Origin: Nilaparvata lugens
Lineage: Eukaryota > Arthropoda > Insecta > Hemiptera > Delphacidae
DNA: 64,000 bases
Reading direction: 5' to 3'
NCBI RefSeq assembly: GCF_014356525.2
Contig: NC_052508.1
Span: forward strand, 44,805,858 to 44,869,857
The notes beneath the pieces are model-generated. The model was given only the letters and a program-made list of their open reading frames with translations, was not told where the DNA came from and ran no database searches. Below, in pieces: positions 60,290-64,000 of the stretch; position 1 is the first letter of the stretch; each line of letters begins with the position of its first letter. The translations under genes and the position numbers were made by a program.

Positions 60290-61465
60290 GTTTGATAATG
60301 AGAAGAGGTAGAAGTCAATTGCGAATTTGGAATCCCGACATAGAAGAGGCTATTCATGGAAAGCAGAAATCATATCTCATTTGGTTGCAGAAGAAAACTC
60401 CACAAGCAAGGATAGAGTACATGAGACAACGTAATTTTGCAAAACAAGTTGTCAAGCAGGCTCAACAGGACTCATGGGACAGGTTTGTTAATGTTATTGA
60501 GACAGATATACATGGCAGGCAGCAATGTGCGTATAAGATCATGAGATCAATGAATAAGTTGAGCGAGACAATGCTCCTTTAAACATTATATCGGATGAGG
60601 AATGGCTACATCACTACAAGGCGCTATGGTACGCGGATGACCTTTGGATAATACAAGAAAATGAAGATAGCCTCCAAAAGTCAGTCCATGTACTAAATGA
60701 AATATGCAAGGGTTATAATTTCAGGATTTCTCAAAGTAAGACAAAAATTATGGCATTCACTGGCAAGTATCCCACACGATCAAAGATAGTTATTGATACA
60801 AGGTATTAGAGCAAGTGTCACAATACTGCTATCTTGGTTGTGATATCAGTTTCAAAGATGATTTAGATGTTGAAAGGAAAATTGGAAAATTCCAATCGAT
60901 ATGTGGTAACATCAGCAGAACTTTAGGGAAGAAAGCGAGGAAAGAAACTATAATGAAGTTCTACAGAGTGATGGCTGCCCCTGTTCTCCTGTATGGAAGT
61001 GAATCATGGATCACCACGAAATCACAGGAGAGCAGGCTGCAGGCAGCAGAAATGAGATTCCTACGCAGAACGAAGGGCTGTGACAGACGAGACCACATAA
61101 GAAATGAAGAAATAAGAAGAGAATTGGGTGCCTTCAACATGAATGAAAAAGTTGTATGTCATCGAAACGAGTGGAGGGAACATATTATAAGAATGCCAAC
61201 GGAAAGAATTCCTTTAAAAATTTTAAATTACCATCCGATAGGAAAAAGAGACATTGGTAGACCTCGGAAAAGATGGCAATAGGGGAAATCAAATAAGAAT
61301 ATAGGAAAAGCTGATAAAGAAATTCAAAATTAATAACATTTTATACTTGTATAAGCTATAAATTTTAGATATAATATATTCCTCAAAAACATTTAGATTT
61401 TTTGTAGAATGCTGTTGTGAGTCGGAACAGGCAAAAGCCTAATCCATGAAGGCAAGAAGAAGAAG
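60290..61465 (+). mobile_element. LINE insertion present only in copy B
   Basis: 1,176 bp flanked by a 12-bp target-site duplication ATCTACTTCCAT (60,278-60,289 and 61,466-61,477). Copy A has this word once (15,854-15,865), so it preserves the empty site. The element is 5'-truncated and has an internal deletion, a UTR ending GGCAAAAGCCTAATCCATG and a (AAG)n tail (GGCAAGAAGAAGAAG). The precise empty/filled pair shows recent target-primed insertion. Confidence 0.95.
60301..61282 (+). pseudogene. Deletion-derivative LINE ORF2
   Basis: The frame starts in the endonuclease-RT linker (WNPDIEEAIHGKQKSYLIWL, QAQQDSWDRFVNVIETDIHG, YKIMRSMNKL). After a frame shift near 60,583 it reads NIISDEEWLHHYKALW joined directly to YADDLWIIQENEDSL. 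The RT palm between them, including the first catalytic Asp, is deleted. Downstream are NFRISQSKTKIMAF and, from about 60,815, QYCYLGCDISFKDDLDVERK, FYRVMAAPVLLYGSESWI, EMRFLRRTKGCDRRDHIRNE and GRPRKRW at the end. The last motif is common at the C-terminus of insect endonuclease-RT LINEs. It cannot encode active RT, so it was mobilised in trans or broke after insertion. Confidence 0.85.
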
Positions 61466-61539
61466 ATCTACTTCCATTCTTTGGGTAAATATTGTTGGTA
61501 AAGCTATTTCTGTATTTCTGGAAATTGAGTCGATGAGAA

Positions 61540-62040
61540 CCCCTAGCCCACGTAGAATTCAATTGGATATTAATTTCTTCATTAGCAGTATCCCCTCATC
61601 GAGCTCCTGGTTTTCGTAGAACTTATTCGCTGGTTTCAATTCCTGGAATTTTCAAGCTGGCTCCCTGCCCACCCCTAGTATTCCGCTCTCACTCCACTTA
61701 CGGGGAAAAACGAAATTGAACTGATCGACATCCCTCATCTTTTAGGTCGTGACCTCATCAAATCAAATTTCATTTATTATCTCTCATGATAAATCGCGTT
61801 AAAAATCTCTAAATCGGTAAAGCGTTATTTTTAGTCTCCTACTATGAAATTTCCCAACTTTATTATGATCAACTTGAGAATTTGGTTGGAATTTGTGTAT
61901 GCATAATGGGCTAAATTCTAAGATTCCAAGTGATGTAAACAAAATCATTATTATTTAAAAGTGGATATGAATTGCATTTTTTCTCATCCGTAAGATTTGT
62001 TTCCATTACCCAAGAAGAAACATCTTACATGGGTATCATT
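61540..62040. other. Unique sequence right of the duplication
   Basis: First sequence past the point where copy A reaches its gap. It starts CCCCTAGCCCACGTAG. No feature is recognised. Confidence 0.5.
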
Positions 62041-62079
62041 AGTGAAGGAGTAGCTACTACAAAGAAGAAAAGTGAAACG

Positions 62080-62316
62080 CAACTTCAACACAAGCGAAAT
62101 AGGACTCACTAGTGGACCCGCCGACACAATTTACATCAATGAAAGTCTCACGCAGAATCGTCGAAAAATCTTGAATGCTGCTCGTGCCATCAAGAAAGAA
62201 AAAAGAACTTTGCATTCGTGTGGGTGAAGAACGGCAAAGTATTCCTGAGAAAAACAGAGGGAGATAAAGTCATCGTTCTCACCAGTCTCGGTCAAGTGAC
62301 TGCCCTGAAAGAATGA
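62080..62316 (+). pseudogene. LINE ORF1, Baculo_FP-like C-terminus
   Basis: The frame reads DTIYINESLTQNRRKILNAA then RAIKKEK. A one-base shift gives FAFVWVKNGKVFLRKTEG and a stop at 62,314-62,316. The pattern 'YINESLT..RRxxLxxA' plus 'FVWVKNGKVFxRK' is the C-terminal module of ORF1 proteins in several insect LINE groups and resembles the FP protein fold family. The role in intact elements is RNA chaperone or RNP assembly. The coiled coil expected upstream is missing here. Confidence 0.7.
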
Positions 62317-62599
62317 CTATTTTAATCTGTAAGTTCTTTTTTTTCCATTTCCGGATCAATTAATGCTCCGTTAATATTGTTCTTATTCATATCATAAGTT
62401 TCAATTATCTCATTAATTAGTTATATATTATATTACGATAGTAGATCTACTAAGGAAAGTATTATATAGCATTTATTGTCTTTATCTAATAACCAATGTA
62501 TTATGATCCCAAATGTTTTTAATGAATCAGGATTTTAAAAAAAATGAAGTTAATTTCCTTCACATAGATAATTGATTTTCAACCCGATATATTAAATGA

Positions 62600-64000
62600 A
62601 CTTCATGACGGTTTAATAGTGATTCAACAAAATATAAGAAGTATGAGAAAACATTTTGATCTGTTTCTGATGAAGCTGGAATGCTTACATAAGAAGCCTC
62701 ACGTCATCATCCTAACAGAAATATGGATTGATGACGATGAATTAGATCTATATTACATTGAAAGTTACTCCAGATATGCGATTGCAATCGCCAGCATAGA
62801 GTTGTAGGAGTTTGTATGTTTATCATTAATGACATCCAGTGTCAGCATATATCCAATAACGATTGTACTGCATTCGACTACGTTCACATTAAGATTATTA
62901 TTTCACACAATAAATCTTTTGATATCATTGGGATGTATCGTTTGCATGAATACAGTGAAAATGTATTTCTTAATGAGTTTCAAAAATTCACGAAGAGCAT
63001 CGACAATAAAAACGTTTTGATTAGTGGAGACATGAACATAAATCTGCTAAAGAATGATAGTTTCGTTGATAATTATAGAATTTTGTGAGCAAGCTTTGGA
63101 TTAGAATGTAGAATTTATGAACCCACTAGAATCACCCAAAAAACAGCTTCTATCATAGATCATGCTTTGTTTAGATGTAGCATTAATTTAATAGGTATGA
63201 CTTGTGAAAACAAGGTTTGTGATTCCCAAATAACTGACCATTGCATGATAATCTCTCACGTTAATTTTGGGCAGCCAGTCTTTAAAAAAACAGTCCTACA
63301 AAATAGACTATACCGTTCCTTGAATTTAGAGCTAGATAAGTGCGATTGGTCCCCGGTATATACAGCATCTTCGGCATCATTAGCTTTCAGGAGTTTTTTT
63401 TAACAAAAAAATTAAAACCATGGATGCACAATGATTTGTTGAAAAAAGTTATAGAAAAAAATTCCCTATACAGAGAATGCAAAAAATACCCAAACAATGA
63501 AGGTTTGAAACTAAAATATAATCACGCTAAGACCTCCCTAAGCTACGAAATAAAAATGTGTAAAGAAGCTTATTACAGAAATAAATTCATAGGTAGTGAT
63601 GGTAACCCAAGGAAACAGTGGGATGTAGTAACGATATAATTGGGGAAAAAACTAAAAATAGTAACAATAAGATTAGTCTTAAAGATAGAAACAATTTGAA
63701 AGAATCTTCTGATGATAAAGTAGCTAACATATTCAATGAGTTTTTTTCTGAAATTGCCAAAGATTTAAGGAATAAAATATGTAGAGATAGAGACAGTATC
63801 CTGCAGAATGACGATGCCATTAAAAATAGTCTCACAGATAACTGTAATGTGAACTCTATTTTTTTATTTCCTACAAATGTAACTGAAGTATCATCCGTAA
63901 TAAATTCTCTCAGCAATAGAAAGTCCCCAGGTTTTGATAAAATAACACCAATTCTCATTAAAAACATAGGCCTATCTGAAAAAATATTGGATATACTAGT
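62600..64000 (+). pseudogene. LINE ORF2: endonuclease and RT start, frameshifted
   Basis: IQQNIRSMRKHFD carries the QN motif and ILTEIWIDDDE the Glu motif. A frame break near 62,790 leads into VVGVCMFI. NVLISGDMNINLL is the GDMN motif. After an in-frame stop at 63,086, ECRIYEPTRITQ, SIIDHALF and SQITDHCMI (final S-x-x-DH motif) follow. The linker KLKPWMHNDLLKKVIEKNSL and YYRNKFIG is in another frame. The RT begins with SVINSLSNRKSPGFDKITP at about 63,890-63,950. All endonuclease motifs can be found, so this copy is less gutted than the one at 25.8-26.4 kb, but it needs at least three frame corrections to read through. The YADD region is outside the window. Confidence 0.8.

Larger units (their letters stand above)
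45450..61539 (+). repeat. Copy B of the ~16-kb direct duplication
   Basis: Counterpart of 1-15,927. It has 976 bp fewer at 56,731/56,732, a 9-bp gain at about 57,829, 25- and 24-bp losses near 53,432 and 53,843, and a LINE insertion at 60,290-61,465. After 61,539 the sequence continues past the point where copy A meets its gap. Confidence 0.95.
62040..64000 (+). mobile_element. LINE with FP-like ORF1 end, runs off the window
   Basis: An ORF1 C-terminus, a ~280-bp spacer, an endonuclease, a linker and the beginning of RT follow in order on the plus strand. It is 5'-truncated near 62,040 and carries several frame breaks. The 3' end lies beyond 64,000. Confidence 0.8.

Overview
This window is AT-rich eukaryotic DNA from an insect, most likely a hemipteran and probably a planthopper such as Nilaparvata. 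That placement is inference. It rests on the dense load of LINE, MITE, Helitron and DUF4817-type mariner-like elements, the recurring TAGGCCTA-like words, and several repeat families I recall from delphacid genomes. I find no intact host protein gene, rRNA, tRNA or CRISPR array. Nearly all recognisable coding sequence is decayed transposable-element sequence.

Layout: (1) 1-15,927 (copy A) and 45,450-61,539 (copy B) are near-identical direct repeats of about 16 kb. Copy A stops exactly at a 100-N gap (15,928-16,027). The copies differ by SNPs, small indels, a 976-bp segment present only in A, and a 1,176-bp LINE insertion present only in B with a 12-bp target-site duplication. This is most simply a retained second haplotype at a contig join, but a recent ~45-kb-period segmental duplication is possible. 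Each copy carries the end of a foldback element, a broken LINE C-terminus, a Helitron-like element, a CCAAT/X-box-like cluster, and a mariner-like transposase pseudogene with a TTA-flanked MITE inside it.

(2) 16,028-45,449 is the intervening unique-plus-repeat block. It holds a candidate TATA/Inr core promoter (17,167-17,200), degenerate tandem arrays and GC-rich islands. It also holds a Jockey-like LINE on + (25.3-27.95 kb) and a three-copy tandem array with a conserved C-terminal peptide (28.47-29.4 kb). These are followed by a second LINE 3' half with a long (TG)n, a 265-bp hairpin element, and a third LINE on - (31.0-33.4 kb) whose YADD box is mutated. Further on are a mariner fragment, a repeat family in three copies with a 465-bp MITE in one of them, and a 3.85-kb foldback element (41,727-45,575).

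(3) 61,540-64,000 leaves the duplication and enters another LINE (FP-like ORF1 C-terminus, endonuclease, start of RT) that runs off the window.

The most informative structure is the foldback element. It has arms of about 1.57 kb and a ~0.72-kb spacer, begins GTCCAGGCGC, is flanked by TA, and is inserted inside a LINE whose two halves lie on either side. Each arm carries the same smaller palindromic MITE, giving palindromes nested in a palindrome. The window is best read as layers of nested insertions that let relative ages be ordered, plus a probable assembly-level duplication.
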